Assembly: GCA_902812465.1 (NCBI GenBank)
Contig: CADDZE010000033.1
Span: 1 to 42,999, forward strand
DNA length: 42,999 bases
From: Acidobacteriota bacterium
GTDB taxonomy: Bacteria > Acidobacteriota > Terriglobia > UBA7540
Direction of reading: 5' to 3'
Position 1 is the stretch's first letter. Each line of letters starts with the position of its first letter. Positions 17,288 to 26,047 of the stretch are shown here, piece by piece. The notes beneath the pieces are model-generated. The model saw only the letters and a list, made by a program, of their open reading frames with translations, was not told the DNA's origin and did not search any database. Made by a program: the position numbers and the translations under genes.

Positions 17288-17883
17288 TCTGGTTGGCGAC
17301 ACGACCCAAGATCTGCGGTTGTTAGATGGCTGACAGGCGACTTCTTCCGGGGTTTCGCCTCCACCGGCCTGCTTCAGGCGAGTGGTAACCGCGGGAAGCT
17401 CTACCGGAAGATGGCACTGTCCGAGCCCTTCTTGTAGCCCTTGTTATTCGGGCGGGCACACGAGTATTGCCGCCGCAGCGTCTCCTCGGGTGCTAGACGG
17501 GTCTGGGCCGTGAGAATTGCCAAACTGCTTGCCATTCGCGCCTGGAGCGGAAGTGGCCACGAAAGGGTGTTCCACCTTCAACTGGAGAAGGGCTTCTAGC
17601 GGTGGATTCACGTTTTCAGATTATTGTTGAGATGAAGGCCCGGGCAAAGGTGGCCAGTTCTCACAGTCAATCGGCAACCCCGGCCCACTTTTCAAGAAAA
17701 ATCTAATGAAGGTTTCCTAGGAAGTGGAAGCCACCCGTCAGATCGTAATGTCCAGCCGCCGCACACCGGCCTTCCCCGCCTTCCAAGGCCTGTAAATCCC
17801 TTGTGTTGCAGTTCTTCGCCTTGCCGGCTGACTCTAGGGGTTTCGGCCTCCTTTTGGTGCACCACGTGCACCACGTTCGTGTC
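17288..17883. other. Intergenic region between flgE and fliL
   Basis: Nearly 600 nt without a supported gene, which is long for a flagellar cluster. No Pfam-like peptide is seen in any frame. The main structure is an inverted repeat at 17855-17873, just before fliL. A weak hairpin (GGCGA/TCGCC) lies near the flgE end. A separate promoter for fliL onward probably lies here, but I cannot place it. Confidence 0.5.
17855..17873. promoter_or_regulatory. Inverted repeat upstream of fliL
   Basis: Two 8-bp arms, TGGTGCAC and GTGCACCA, flank a 3-nt centre, ending 10 bp before the fliL ATG, where a ribosome-binding site would normally be. It could be an operator, or a hairpin in the leader that controls translation. 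Function is inferred only from position and symmetry. Confidence 0.4.
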
Positions 17884-18384
17884 ATGGCCGACCAACCATC
17901 GGGCACCGAGAAAAAGTCGACTTCAACACTTCTCCTGCTCACAGTTGCGGTAGTGATTGGCCTGGCCGGTGGCGGCGGAGTGATGTGGTTCCTCTCGCAC
18001 AAAGCTGCGGCCCAAGCAGCGGAGCCTGGGGCCAGACCCGACGAAGGCGCGGCAAGAGGCACTTCAGAGGTCAAAGCGGTCCTACACCTTGACAGCTTCG
18101 TGGTTAACCTAGCCGACACCGAGCAGCCAGCTTTCCTGCGAATCGAAGTCAACGTTGGCCTGAGCAAGCCGCTTTCGACCGAGAAAACTCAGAAGGATTC
18201 CCCCGTCACCCCCCTGGTTCGTGACACAGTACTCGCGGTTTTAACCTCCTGGCGGTCAGACCAGCTGCTGGCTCCTGACGGCAAAGCCAAGCTGAAGACC
18301 GCGCTCGTAAAGGCAATCCAGGAACGCGTCCCAGATCTGGGAGTGAAAGATATTTACTTCAACGATTTCTTGGTTCAGCGCTAG
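17884..18384 (+). CDS. fliL: Flagellar basal-body-associated protein FliL
   Basis: Inner-membrane protein that associates with the stator and affects motor torque. One membrane helix at about residues 17-37 (LLLLTVAVVIGLAGGGG) follows a short Lys/Ser cytoplasmic tail. The periplasmic domain has the FliL pattern HLDSFVVNLAD, FLRIEVNVGL and a terminal IYFNDFLVQR. No clear ribosome site lies before the ATG; instead there is an inverted repeat. An in-frame GTG at 17803 would add 27 residues that look non-coding. The next gene starts two bases after the stop. Confidence 0.92.
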   Translation: MADQPSGTEKKSTSTLLLLTVAVVIGLAGGGGVMWFLSHKAAAQAAEPGARPDEGAARGTSEVKAVLHLDSFVVNLADTEQPAFLRIEVNVGLSKPLSTEKTQKDSPVTPLVRDTVLAVLTSWRSDQLLAPDGKAKLKTALVKAIQERVPDLGVKDIYFNDFLVQR

Positions 18385-18386
18385 TC

Positions 18387-18671
18387 ATGGAACAAACGGC
18401 AACCGTTCACGCACTTGAGAAGGCCGAGGCGAATCGTTCGCCAGAAGATTGGAAGATGGTCGCCAACCTGACCTGTTCTCTGAAGGTAGCTCTGCCAATT
18501 CCCGCCCTCAAGGTTCGCGACCTGCTGCAGCTCGAGGTCGGATCGGTGTTGGATACGTTGCAGAATGCGGACAGCGCATTACCGGTCGAAGTCAACGGCA
18601 CGGTGATTGGCTGGGGCGAGCTGGACGCTGCCGGACCCAATCTGGCAGTCCGGCTTACCGAGCTTCGTTAA
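18387..18671 (+). CDS. fliN: FliN-like SpoA-domain protein (first copy)
   Basis: A 94-residue protein that is essentially one SpoA (surface presentation of antigens) domain: LKVALPIPALKVRDLLQLEVGSV, then PVEVNGTVIGWGEL and AVRLTEL. This is the FliN / FliM C-terminal fold that forms the lower C-ring of the flagellar switch and aids export. A second FliN-type gene lies at 26047, so the two may have split roles, for example one in the C-ring and one as an export-linked partner. It lies between fliL and fliO, a classic fliN position. Which copy is the orthologue of enteric FliN is not settled. Confidence 0.88.
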   Translation: MEQTATVHALEKAEANRSPEDWKMVANLTCSLKVALPIPALKVRDLLQLEVGSVLDTLQNADSALPVEVNGTVIGWGELDAAGPNLAVRLTELR

Positions 18672-18707
18672 CCGAAATCTGGAAGCGGTTAATAAGAGGA
18701 GAGTGAC

Positions 18708-18959
18708 GTGAGCTTACTCGGTGGGCTTGCCAGGATGAAGCAATTTCTCGGGCGGAGAATTGGCGCGCAACAGGGTCGGCGCAAGATGAGACTGTGCGAG
18801 ACGCTTTGGCTGGGCGATCGGCGCTTCCTGGCTCTGGTGATTGTGGAACAGCAGAAGTTTTTGGTAGGGGGTGCGGGCAATTCCGTGGCCCTACTGGCGC
18901 AACTCCCCCCGTCCCCCGACAACGCGACAGAAGACCCGCTTAGATCGACTATGCCATGA
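18708..18959 (+). CDS. fliO: FliO-like protein without a membrane segment
   Basis: Position between fliN and fliP, together with the short FliO-type sheet (ETLWLGDRRFLALVIVEQQKFLVGG, in part) and SVALLAQL, identifies this as FliO. FliO helps assemble the FliP ring of the export gate. The 83-residue product starts with GTG preceded by GAGGAGAG. Normal FliO has an N-terminal membrane helix; none is visible here, and the N-terminus is basic and amphipathic. The stop overlaps the fliP ATG (ATGA), suggesting coupled translation. Confidence 0.7.
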   Translation: MSLLGGLARMKQFLGRRIGAQQGRRKMRLCETLWLGDRRFLALVIVEQQKFLVGGAGNSVALLAQLPPSPDNATEDPLRSTMP

Positions 18960-19705
18960 GCAACCATTGCAAATACTGCAGCGTTGCGGCGGTTTGTGCC
19001 ATTTTGCTCGTGGCCGCGACCGCCAGTGCCTCGCCCCAGAACCCGCAGCTTACGGGTAAGGGTTTGCAGATTCCCGGCGCGGGGACGCTCTCTTGGACCA
19101 TTCTCGTTCTGCTGACTGTCCTCACTCTACTGCCAGCCTTGCTGCTGTCTGTCACGCCGTTTGCTCGCATCCTGGTGGTGTTTCACTTCCTGCGCCAGGC
19201 CATCGGGACGCAGACCGCGCCCACGAACCAGACGCTGATCGGCCTCGCGCTGTTTCTGACCTACTTCATCATGCAGCCGGTCGGGGTGAAAGTTTATGAC
19301 GCCGCCATCGTTCCATTGCAGAACGGCTCAACCAGCGCGATCGGGGCAATTAGGCTGAGTGCGCCACCCCTGCGTGAGTTCATGCTGAAGTACACGCGCG
19401 AAAAGGACCTTGCCCTCTTCGTCCAGCTCAGTGGTGAGCCGCGGCCGAGGCGGCCGGAGGACCTGCCCATGCGTGTGGTAGTTCCCGCTTACATGATTTC
19501 CGAGCTGAAGGCTGGCTTTCAAGTGGGCATGGTCCTTTTTCTGCCCTTTATGGTGATTGACCTCGTAGTGGCGTCGGTTACCACTTCGGTGGGCATGCTG
19601 CAGTTGCCGCCCGTGGTGATTTCGACCCCGCTCAAGATTCTGCTCTTTGTCATGGTAGACGGCTGGAACCTCGTCGTAGGTTCGCTTATGAAGAGTTTTT
19701 ACTGA
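18956..19705 (+). CDS. fliP: Flagellar export gate protein FliP
   Basis: Core membrane protein of the flagellar type III export gate. The 249 residues show a cleavable-looking N-terminal signal, then the FliP signatures SVTPFARILVVFHFLRQAIGTQ, spread over a helix, plus PPLREFM, PAYMISELKAGFQVGMVLF and the C-terminal MVDGWNLVVGSL. Its ATG overlaps the fliO stop. It is followed within a few bases by fliQ, so fliOPQ form one translational block. Confidence 0.97.
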   Translation: MSNHCKYCSVAAVCAILLVAATASASPQNPQLTGKGLQIPGAGTLSWTILVLLTVLTLLPALLLSVTPFARILVVFHFLRQAIGTQTAPTNQTLIGLALFLTYFIMQPVGVKVYDAAIVPLQNGSTSAIGAIRLSAPPLREFMLKYTREKDLALFVQLSGEPRPRRPEDLPMRVVVPAYMISELKAGFQVGMVLFLPFMVIDLVVASVTTSVGMLQLPPVVISTPLKILLFVMVDGWNLVVGSLMKSFY

Positions 19706-19711
19706 GTGCCC

Positions 19712-19981
19712 ATGTTCCCGGAGAGAGTGGCAACGCTAGCCAGAATGACGCTAGAAACCACGCTGTGGCTGAGCGCGCCCATCCTGATCGTGGCCATTGT
19801 AGTGGGGCTGGTAACAAGCATCCTGCAGGTGATGACCTCGATCCAGGAGACGACGGTCGGCACTGTGCCGCGCCTGGCAGCCGTCGGTCTGGCAACCTTT
19901 TTGCTAATGCCTTGGCTGCTGCGCAAGCTCGTCAGTTTTGCCCTTTTGCTCTTTTCGGACTTTCATCCGTATCTCGGCTAG
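19712..19981 (+). CDS. fliQ: Flagellar export gate protein FliQ
   Basis: Two-helix membrane subunit of the export gate. The 89 residues contain the family pattern LVTSILQVMTSIQETT between two hydrophobic helices (about 20-40 and 55-80). The ATG at 19712 lies six bases after the fliP stop; a GTG at 19706 is also in frame. Gene order fliP-fliQ-fliR confirms the call. Confidence 0.95.
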   Translation: MFPERVATLARMTLETTLWLSAPILIVAIVVGLVTSILQVMTSIQETTVGTVPRLAAVGLATFLLMPWLLRKLVSFALLLFSDFHPYLG

Positions 19982-20064
19982 GGCTGCTTCATCCGCCGCT
20001 GGACCTGCACGAGTGTGGATCCGTCCGCGACGGCAGGGCAGGGGATACGGAGCGGGTTTGTGAA

Positions 20065-20826
20065 ATGAGTGTTGCACAAACGGCCACGCGCCTATTGCTG
20101 GTCGGCCTTCGTGTGGCTGGGCTAATGGCCTTCGTCCCCTTCTTTGGCAGTGGTGCTGTGGCGGCACGGATCAAAGTCGGCCTCACCGTTGCGCTGACAG
20201 CCTTTCTCTATCCTTTCGTCAGCGTCCCTGCGACCGACACCTCGCGCTTGAACTGGTTTTCCCTGGTGGCGAGCGAGACGGCCGCTGCGCTACTCATCGG
20301 GCTCAGCATCCAGTTTGTCTTCGAAGGTGTACAACTGGCCGGACAGGTGCTCGGCTTTCAGCTCGGTTTCGGCCTGGAGAACGTGATTGACCCGCAGACG
20401 TTGGTGGAGACCCCAGTTCTTTCAACCTTCCAGCAATCGATTGCCTTGCTGCTGTTTCTTCAGCTGGGCGTGTACAGCTGGCTGCTGCGCGGTCTTGCCG
20501 AGAGCTTTCGGGTTTTGCCGTTGGGCCAGTCGGTGGCCAAGGCCTCCACGCTGAAGGGGCTGCTTCACGCGTCCGCGGACATGGTGCGCATCGGCATTCA
20601 GCTAGCAGCGCCGGTCCTGATCGCCACCCTGCTGGTAGACGTAACGCTAGGATTCATCGGCCGGGCCTCACCGCAGCTTCCTGTGATGCTGCTGGGAATC
20701 TCGGTGAAAGATCTTCTGGGCGTCGGCGTCCTGTGGGGAACGATTGTTCTCTGGCCCAGTCAGTTGCAGGGGTATTTCGAACGCGCTTTTGCGCTGTCGC
20801 AACGCCTACTGAGCCTTACGAAGTAG
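20065..20826 (+). CDS. fliR: Flagellar export gate protein FliR
   Basis: Polytopic membrane subunit that caps the FliP/FliQ helix. The 253-residue product has the FliR pattern VGLRVAGLMAFVPFFGSGAV near the start and GLENVIDPQT in the middle, with hydrophobic helices throughout. The ATG at 20065 gives the normal length; a longer in-frame reading to 19765 would run through fliQ and is rejected. An 83-nt gap separates it from fliQ, and the ribosome site (GGAG) is rather distant. Confidence 0.93.
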   Translation: MSVAQTATRLLLVGLRVAGLMAFVPFFGSGAVAARIKVGLTVALTAFLYPFVSVPATDTSRLNWFSLVASETAAALLIGLSIQFVFEGVQLAGQVLGFQLGFGLENVIDPQTLVETPVLSTFQQSIALLLFLQLGVYSWLLRGLAESFRVLPLGQSVAKASTLKGLLHASADMVRIGIQLAAPVLIATLLVDVTLGFIGRASPQLPVMLLGISVKDLLGVGVLWGTIVLWPSQLQGYFERAFALSQRLLSLTK

Positions 20827-20865
20827 TCGTGGCGTGTACCAGCGCACCAGACTTGGGGCAGGACA

Positions 20866-21966
20866 TTGGCTGATCAACGTCGAACTGAAAAGGCCACGCC
20901 CCGGAGGCGCCAAAAGGCGCGTGAGAAGGGCCAAGTTGCGCGCAGCCGTGAAGTGGCAGCGGCCTTGGCGATCCTCGGGGCAGTTACGTGTCTGGGGTGG
21001 CACTCGCCCGCATGGTTTCAGCAGTGGCGCCTCTGGTTCAGTGAGCTCGTGCAGGGGGCTTACGCAGGCAATTTAGGCGATTGGTCCACAGTCGTGTTGA
21101 AAGCAGCAGCCATAGCCTTCAGCGGTGCTGCGGCACCGCTTGCGTTGGCGTGGTCACTGGCCGTCCTGGCAAGCCTCGCGCAAGGCGGCTTCGTATTTGC
21201 CGGGCAGGCGATACTCCCCAGGTGGGAACGTCTCAATCCGGCCAACAATCTGGGGCGCATCTTTTCGTTAGCGTCGCTCAGCTCGGTACTCAAGTCGACG
21301 ATCCCGATGCTAATCATTACCTACCTTGCGGCAGGAATCGTCCGCCGCGAATGGAGCCGCATTTTTCACGCGGCCCACCCGAGCCCGGCTATCTCGTTTC
21401 CGTGGCTCATGTCCCGGCTCCTGGAGATTGCCTGGAAGGCGGGCCTGGTGTTTCTGCTTTGGTCTCTAGCCGACTATTTCTTTGAAAGGATGCGCTTCGA
21501 ACGCCAGCTGCGCATGAGCCGGGAAGAGATTCGCGAAGAAATCAAGGAAACTGAGGGCAATCCGCAGATCAAGGCGCGCATTAAGCGACTGCAGCGGCAG
21601 TTGCGGCGTCGCTTCATGCTGAAGGAAGTAAGGCGCGCCACGGTAGTGGTCACGAACCCCACGGAATACGCCGTTGCACTCGAGTACCGTCTCGATGCGA
21701 TGCCCGCGCCGGTGGTCGTGGCGAAGGGGCGCAACTTGCTGGCGCGGCAAATCCGGCAGGAAGCGGTGTGGCACGGCGTACCCATCGTCGAGAATCCGCC
21801 TTTAGCACAGACACTCTACCGCCTGGCGGAAGTGGGCCAGGCGATTCCGGCGAAGCTGTACGTGGCCGTGGCCGAGATCTTAGCCTTTATCTACCGAACG
21901 CAAGGCCGAGTGCGCCGCTCGCCCGGCCGCCAGTACGCGACACCGGGACCGCCTGCTCAGAGCTAA
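20866..21966 (+). CDS. flhB: Flagellar export switch protein FlhB
   Basis: Membrane protein that controls substrate switching from hook to filament subunits. The start is TTG with GGGGCAGGACA upstream; the N-terminus shows the family basic stretch (EKATPRRRQKAREKGQVARS). Four hydrophobic segments and the cytoplasmic domain follow. The autocleavage motif reads NPTE at N264-P265-T266-E267, in NPTEYAVALEY, where well-studied FlhB proteins have NPTH. N and P, between which the backbone is cut, are kept. The rest of the domain (PVVVAKGRN, VPIVENPPLAQTLY) is typical. Length is 366 residues. Confidence 0.95.
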   Translation: MADQRRTEKATPRRRQKAREKGQVARSREVAAALAILGAVTCLGWHSPAWFQQWRLWFSELVQGAYAGNLGDWSTVVLKAAAIAFSGAAAPLALAWSLAVLASLAQGGFVFAGQAILPRWERLNPANNLGRIFSLASLSSVLKSTIPMLIITYLAAGIVRREWSRIFHAAHPSPAISFPWLMSRLLEIAWKAGLVFLLWSLADYFFERMRFERQLRMSREEIREEIKETEGNPQIKARIKRLQRQLRRRFMLKEVRRATVVVTNPTEYAVALEYRLDAMPAPVVVAKGRNLLARQIRQEAVWHGVPIVENPPLAQTLYRLAEVGQAIPAKLYVAVAEILAFIYRTQGRVRRSPGRQYATPGPPAQS

Positions 21967-22098
21967 GGCCTCGGCCTGTCAGACATGATGCGTGGTCAGG
22001 GAACAGAAAGGTTAGGGCCCTTCCGGCACAGCCTGCAAGGAAACGCGGCGTCCGATGGCCACTGAATTCGCAGAGGGAAGAGCGCAAACACAACAACC

Positions 22099-24159
22099 AT
22101 GACCAGCGCAGCGGAGAGTCAGGCCAAAGTTACCGTTCACACCCACGACTGGGTGGTACCGGTACTCGGCGTCGCCATGATTTTTGTGATGCTCGTGCCG
22201 GTGCCCGCCCTCGCCTTGGATATTCTGCTGGCGGCCAGCATCACGGCTGCTGTCCTGGTTTTGCTCGTCTCCATGTACATCCTCCGTCCGGTACAGTTCT
22301 CAGTGTTCCCTTCTCTGCTGCTCTTGCTCACGCTTTATCGCCTCTCGCTAAACCTAGCCAGCAGCCGGCGAATTCTGCTGCACGGCAACGAGGGACCGGC
22401 GGCCGCCGGACGTGTGATCGAGGCCTTCGGCCAGTTCGTCGTCGGTGGGAATTACGTGGTCGGCTTTGTCCTCTTCATCGCCCTGATCGCCATCCAGTTT
22501 CTTGTCATCAACCATGGCGCCGTGCGCATCGCCGAAGTGACGGCGCGGTTCACTCTGGATGCTCTGCCCGGAAAGCAGATGGCCATTGATGCGGACTTGG
22601 GCGCCGGACTGATCGACGAAGCCCAGGCGCGGTCGCGTCGCGAGCAAATTGCCCGCGAAGCCGAATTCTACGGAGCGATGGATGGCGCGGCGCGCTTTAG
22701 CCAGCGAGACGCCCTAGCCACCATTTTGATCACCGCGGTCAACATCGTGGCTGGCTTTCTGATTGGCGTCTTCTATCTCGGTATACCGTTGCAGGAGGCT
22801 TTGCGAACCTACACCATCCTCACCGTGGGCGATGGCCTCGTCACCATGATTCCCTCCTTGCTGGTATCTGTAGCAGGCGCCATGGTAGCCACTCGTGCTT
22901 CCTCGGAATCGAGTCTGGGTGTCGATCTAAGCCGGCAGTTATTGCCCCGCAGCCGTCCGCTGTGGATCTCCTCGGGAGTCATGCTCACGCTCGCCTTTAT
23001 TCCTGGTCTTCCCAAGCTCTCGTTCTTCGTCCTCGCCGGCGTTGCGGGCCTGCTGGCCTGGCGATCGGGCGAGGCGGCTAAGGAGGTACGCCGTGCAGAA
23101 GCCGCACCCGCTCCTCCCCCGCCAGAAGTGCCGCCCACCTTGCCGAGGCTCGACGACCTCAGCATTGAGGTCGGATTTGGACTGGTTCCCCTGGTGGACC
23201 AAGCGCGGGGCGGACAGCTACTGCAGCGGGTGCGCGCCTTGCGCCGCCACCTCGCGCTGCAGCTGGGCTTCGTAATTCCTCCTGTCCATATCACCGATAA
23301 TCCCCAGCTCAACTCCCGCGAATACGTCATCCGCCTACGTGGCGTCGAAATCGCCCGCTGGGAAATGTACCAAGACTACTTGCTGGCTATCAGTTCGGAG
23401 GCCGTGGCGCGGCCGATCGAGGGAAAGGACACCAAGGAGCCGGCATTCAACGTTGCCGCAAAGTGGATCGCACCTCATCAGAGGGAGGCAGCGCTCGCGG
23501 CGGGCTATGCGGTGGTAGATCAGACTTCGGTGATGGCCACGCACCTGGCCGAGGTGGTGAAGCAGCATGCATACGAGCTACTGACCCGCCAGGAAACCAA
23601 ACGGCTGCTCGACTCGCTCGCCGAAACCCAACCCAAGCTGGTCGAGGAACTGGTTCCCAAGGTTCTGACTCTCGGCGAAGTGCAGAGGGTCCTACAGCAA
23701 CTGTTGCGCGAGCAGGTCTCGATCCGCGACTTGACCACGATTCTCGAAACCCTGCTGGACGTGGCTCCAACCAATAAGAATATCGTCGCGCTCGTCGAGG
23801 CAACCCGCCAAGCCCTCGGGCGCTCCCTTGTGCAGCCGCTGCTGAGCGAGGATGGCAAGCTCACCGTGGTCACGGTTGACCCGCACCTGGAGGAAGAGCT
23901 CTATCAGGCGTTCGATCCGCAGGCCGCTGCCACGCGTCTCCCAGGCAGCCAGATGTCCTTCCTCCGACGCATGCTCGACGGCCTGCGCAAAGTCCTGGGC
24001 GAGCAGCTCACCCTGGCATGCCCGGCGTTACTCTGCAGTTCGCCGGCGCGCTTCCACCTGCGCCGCTTGCTCGAACCGTTCTTACCCAAGATTGTCGTGC
24101 TTTCGCCGGCCGAAGTGCCTGCGACGGTGCAGATCCAGTCTATGGGAGTTGTGCATTAG
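22099..24159 (+). CDS. flhA: Flagellar export gate protein FlhA
   Basis: Large export-gate protein that uses proton-motive force and binds substrate-chaperone complexes. The N-terminal half has eight predicted membrane helices and the FlhA signatures QFSVFPSLLLLLTLYRLSLN, NYVVGFVLFIALIAIQF and the conserved cytoplasmic FHIPEP-like loop with LDALPGKQMAID and EAQARSRREQI. The C-terminal half is the soluble FlhA-C domain (for example TSVMATHLAEVVKQHAYELL). The 686 residues are normal. The ribosome site is weak. No flhF or flhG follows, which differs from many polar flagellar clusters. Confidence 0.97.
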   Translation: MTSAAESQAKVTVHTHDWVVPVLGVAMIFVMLVPVPALALDILLAASITAAVLVLLVSMYILRPVQFSVFPSLLLLLTLYRLSLNLASSRRILLHGNEGPAAAGRVIEAFGQFVVGGNYVVGFVLFIALIAIQFLVINHGAVRIAEVTARFTLDALPGKQMAIDADLGAGLIDEAQARSRREQIAREAEFYGAMDGAARFSQRDALATILITAVNIVAGFLIGVFYLGIPLQEALRTYTILTVGDGLVTMIPSLLVSVAGAMVATRASSESSLGVDLSRQLLPRSRPLWISSGVMLTLAFIPGLPKLSFFVLAGVAGLLAWRSGEAAKEVRRAEAAPAPPPPEVPPTLPRLDDLSIEVGFGLVPLVDQARGGQLLQRVRALRRHLALQLGFVIPPVHITDNPQLNSREYVIRLRGVEIARWEMYQDYLLAISSEAVARPIEGKDTKEPAFNVAAKWIAPHQREAALAAGYAVVDQTSVMATHLAEVVKQHAYELLTRQETKRLLDSLAETQPKLVEELVPKVLTLGEVQRVLQQLLREQVSIRDLTTILETLLDVAPTNKNIVALVEATRQALGRSLVQPLLSEDGKLTVVTVDPHLEEELYQAFDPQAAATRLPGSQMSFLRRMLDGLRKVLGEQLTLACPALLCSSPARFHLRRLLEPFLPKIVVLSPAEVPATVQIQSMGVVH

Positions 24160-24257
24160 CGTGCTAGATCGAGCCAAGAGAAAGCGGCGACCCAGTCCGG
24201 GCATAAACATCGTTCTCGTCGTGGGTGCCTCCCCAGCTCGTGTGCAAGGTGAACGTC

Positions 24258-25070
24258 ATGGGCACTAGAACCAAGACGGCTAAGAGCAACTATGAGGAAA
24301 TTTGCCGGCTTGACCAGGAGGAGCGTGACCGCCTCCTGATGGAGAACCTACCGCAGGTGCACTACATCGCGCGCCGCATCCACGACCGCCTGCCGCAGCA
24401 TGTGCTGCTCGAAGACTTGATCAATGCCGGCATCTTAGGGTTGCTGGAAGCCATACGCAACTACGATCCGGGGCGAAACGTGAAGATTTCCACCTACGCC
24501 AAGGTCCGCATTCAAGGGGCCATTCTGGACAGCTTGCGTGACCTCGACTGGAGCCCGCGTGAACTGAGGAAGAAAGGCCGCCAAGTGGAGCAATCGCTCC
24601 AAAGGCTTCGCGGCGTGCTGGGTCGCGCACCTTCCGAGACTGAGCTGGCCGAGGACCTCAAAATGAACCTTAAGGACTTGCAGGATCTGCTCGCCGAACT
24701 CCGTGGGCTCGACCTGGGAAGCCTTCAGGCGATCGCCGCAGAAGATGGACAAGAGGACCGCTTGCAGTATGTTCCGAACTCGCCCGATCAGGATCCTCTC
24801 TATCTCTGCGAGCGCTCCGAGCTGCGGCAGTATCTGGCGCGTGCCATTGATGAGCTACCAGAGCGTGAACGTCAAGTGCTGGCTCTGTACTATTTCGAGG
24901 AACTGACGATGAAGGAAGTGGGAGCCGTGCTCGGTGTCGGGGAGGGGCGTATCTCGCAGATTCATTCCGCGGCGGTGTTGCGCCTGCGCGCCCGCATGCA
25001 AGAGATGCTGGCCGCCCGGCCTTCCCTCGCAACCCCGACGCTCAAGGGAAATCGATGCCACAAGAACTGA
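24258..25070 (+). CDS. fliA: Flagellar RNA polymerase sigma factor FliA (sigma-28)
   Basis: Directs transcription of late flagellar genes. The 270-residue product shows sigma-70 region 2 (LEDLINAGILGLLEAIRNYDP and FSTYA-like KISTYAKVRIQGAILDSLR), region 3 (RAPSETELAEDL) and region 4 with the helix-turn-helix (LPERERQVLALYYFEELTMK, then VGEGRISQIHS). The first part, DLINAGILG through DSLRDLDW, is typical of FliA/WhiG sigma factors. The ATG at 24258 has AAGGTGA; an upstream GTG at 24225 is in frame. Its end overlaps fliM by 16 nt. Confidence 0.95.
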   Translation: MGTRTKTAKSNYEEICRLDQEERDRLLMENLPQVHYIARRIHDRLPQHVLLEDLINAGILGLLEAIRNYDPGRNVKISTYAKVRIQGAILDSLRDLDWSPRELRKKGRQVEQSLQRLRGVLGRAPSETELAEDLKMNLKDLQDLLAELRGLDLGSLQAIAAEDGQEDRLQYVPNSPDQDPLYLCERSELRQYLARAIDELPERERQVLALYYFEELTMKEVGAVLGVGEGRISQIHSAAVLRLRARMQEMLAARPSLATPTLKGNRCHKN

Positions 25071-26047
25071 GCTCCCGAGATGTCGATGAGCTGGTGCGGG
25101 CCGCGCGCCACCGGAAGACACTGTTGCCGCCGCCGGCGGCTTCCCAGCGACAGGTAACGCCATTCCGCTTGAGTCGGAGGACCGAAGTCAGCGCGAGTGA
25201 CCTCCTTGCCCTGGGCCAGCCGCACAAGAGTTTCGCGGCCAGCGTGGCTCGCTACCTCAGCGCCTTTCTACGGTGTGCGCTGGAGGTGACTGAGGAACCG
25301 CCTGAGCTAGTGGCGTACGGGGAATTCCTGGAGCGGGCGGGCGGTCCATGCTACTTTGCGCAGCTTAAGCTGCGCTCTCCCGACGCGGCCATGCTGCTGA
25401 GCCTGGATCTCACTGTGGCTTGCTCCATCATCGATCTGCTCCTAGGTGGCGACGGGAAGGCTGAAGCGTTGGGGCGGGACTTGACGGAGATCGAGGGCCA
25501 GGTGCTCGACGGCATCCCTCGCCTTGTTACTCGGGAATTTCGCGCAGCCTGGCAGGGGGTGCTCGACCTGGATACCCGGTTTGAACGCATGCTGGGAAGG
25601 CCCCAGGCGGCCAGGCTTATGAGTTCGTCTGAGCAGGTCGTGATTTTGCCCTGTCAGGTGCGCATGATGGAAGCGGTGGAGGGTAGAATAGCGATAGTCC
25701 TGCCGGCCACCGTCTGGACCCGCCTCTTGCGCCGCATCGCCGAACAAACCAGGACGCCTGAGCCTCGCTCCTCCCCCGAGCACAGTGCGCGGATGCAGGA
25801 GCGCGTCCTACGCTGTGCTTTCAACGTGACCATGGAGCTTCCGCCGAGTGCCCTCAGCGGTCGGGACCTGCTGATGCTGGAGGCTGGCCAGACCCTTGCC
25901 CTCCCGCATCGCGTCCGCGATCCGGTATGGATTAGGGTCGCTGAGCAGCAGATGTTTTTAGCGCACCCGGCGCGCAGCGGAAATCAGCGGGCGGGCGTGC
26001 TCAAGGGGCGTCTCAATGCTCCCAACCCGCCCAGCGAGGAGGCCTGA
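25055..26047 (+). CDS. fliM: Flagellar motor switch protein FliM
   Basis: Switch-complex protein that receives phospho-CheY and transmits rotation changes. The N-terminus ELSSRDVDELV resembles the CheY-binding LSQxEIDALL motif. The middle domain has the FliM pattern VARYLSAFLRCALEV and SLDLTVACSIIDLLLGGDG. The C-terminal part is a SpoA domain (VTMELPPSALSGRDLLMLEAGQ, split across its length). The 330 residues are usual. It overlaps the end of fliA and its stop overlaps the start of the next fliN gene (TGATG), so fliA-fliM-fliN are translationally linked. Confidence 0.94.
   Translation: MPQELSSRDVDELVRAARHRKTLLPPPAASQRQVTPFRLSRRTEVSASDLLALGQPHKSFAASVARYLSAFLRCALEVTEEPPELVAYGEFLERAGGPCYFAQLKLRSPDAAMLLSLDLTVACSIIDLLLGGDGKAEALGRDLTEIEGQVLDGIPRLVTREFRAAWQGVLDLDTRFERMLGRPQAARLMSSSEQVVILPCQVRMMEAVEGRIAIVLPATVWTRLLRRIAEQTRTPEPRSSPEHSARMQERVLRCAFNVTMELPPSALSGRDLLMLEAGQTLALPHRVRDPVWIRVAEQQMFLAHPARSGNQRAGVLKGRLNAPNPPSEEA

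Noticed and set aside
17521-17560. Possible sigma-54 promoter on the minus strand between flgE and fliL
   Set aside because: The GG and GC elements are one base too far apart and it points away from fliL.
19765-20064. N-terminal extension of fliR through fliQ
   Set aside because: Would overlap most of fliQ in another frame; the ATG at 20065 gives the standard FliR length and N-terminus.
24161-24268. 35-codon frame between flhA and fliA as a remnant of flhF or flhG
   Set aside because: Too short and without any motif of those GTPases; overlaps the fliA start.
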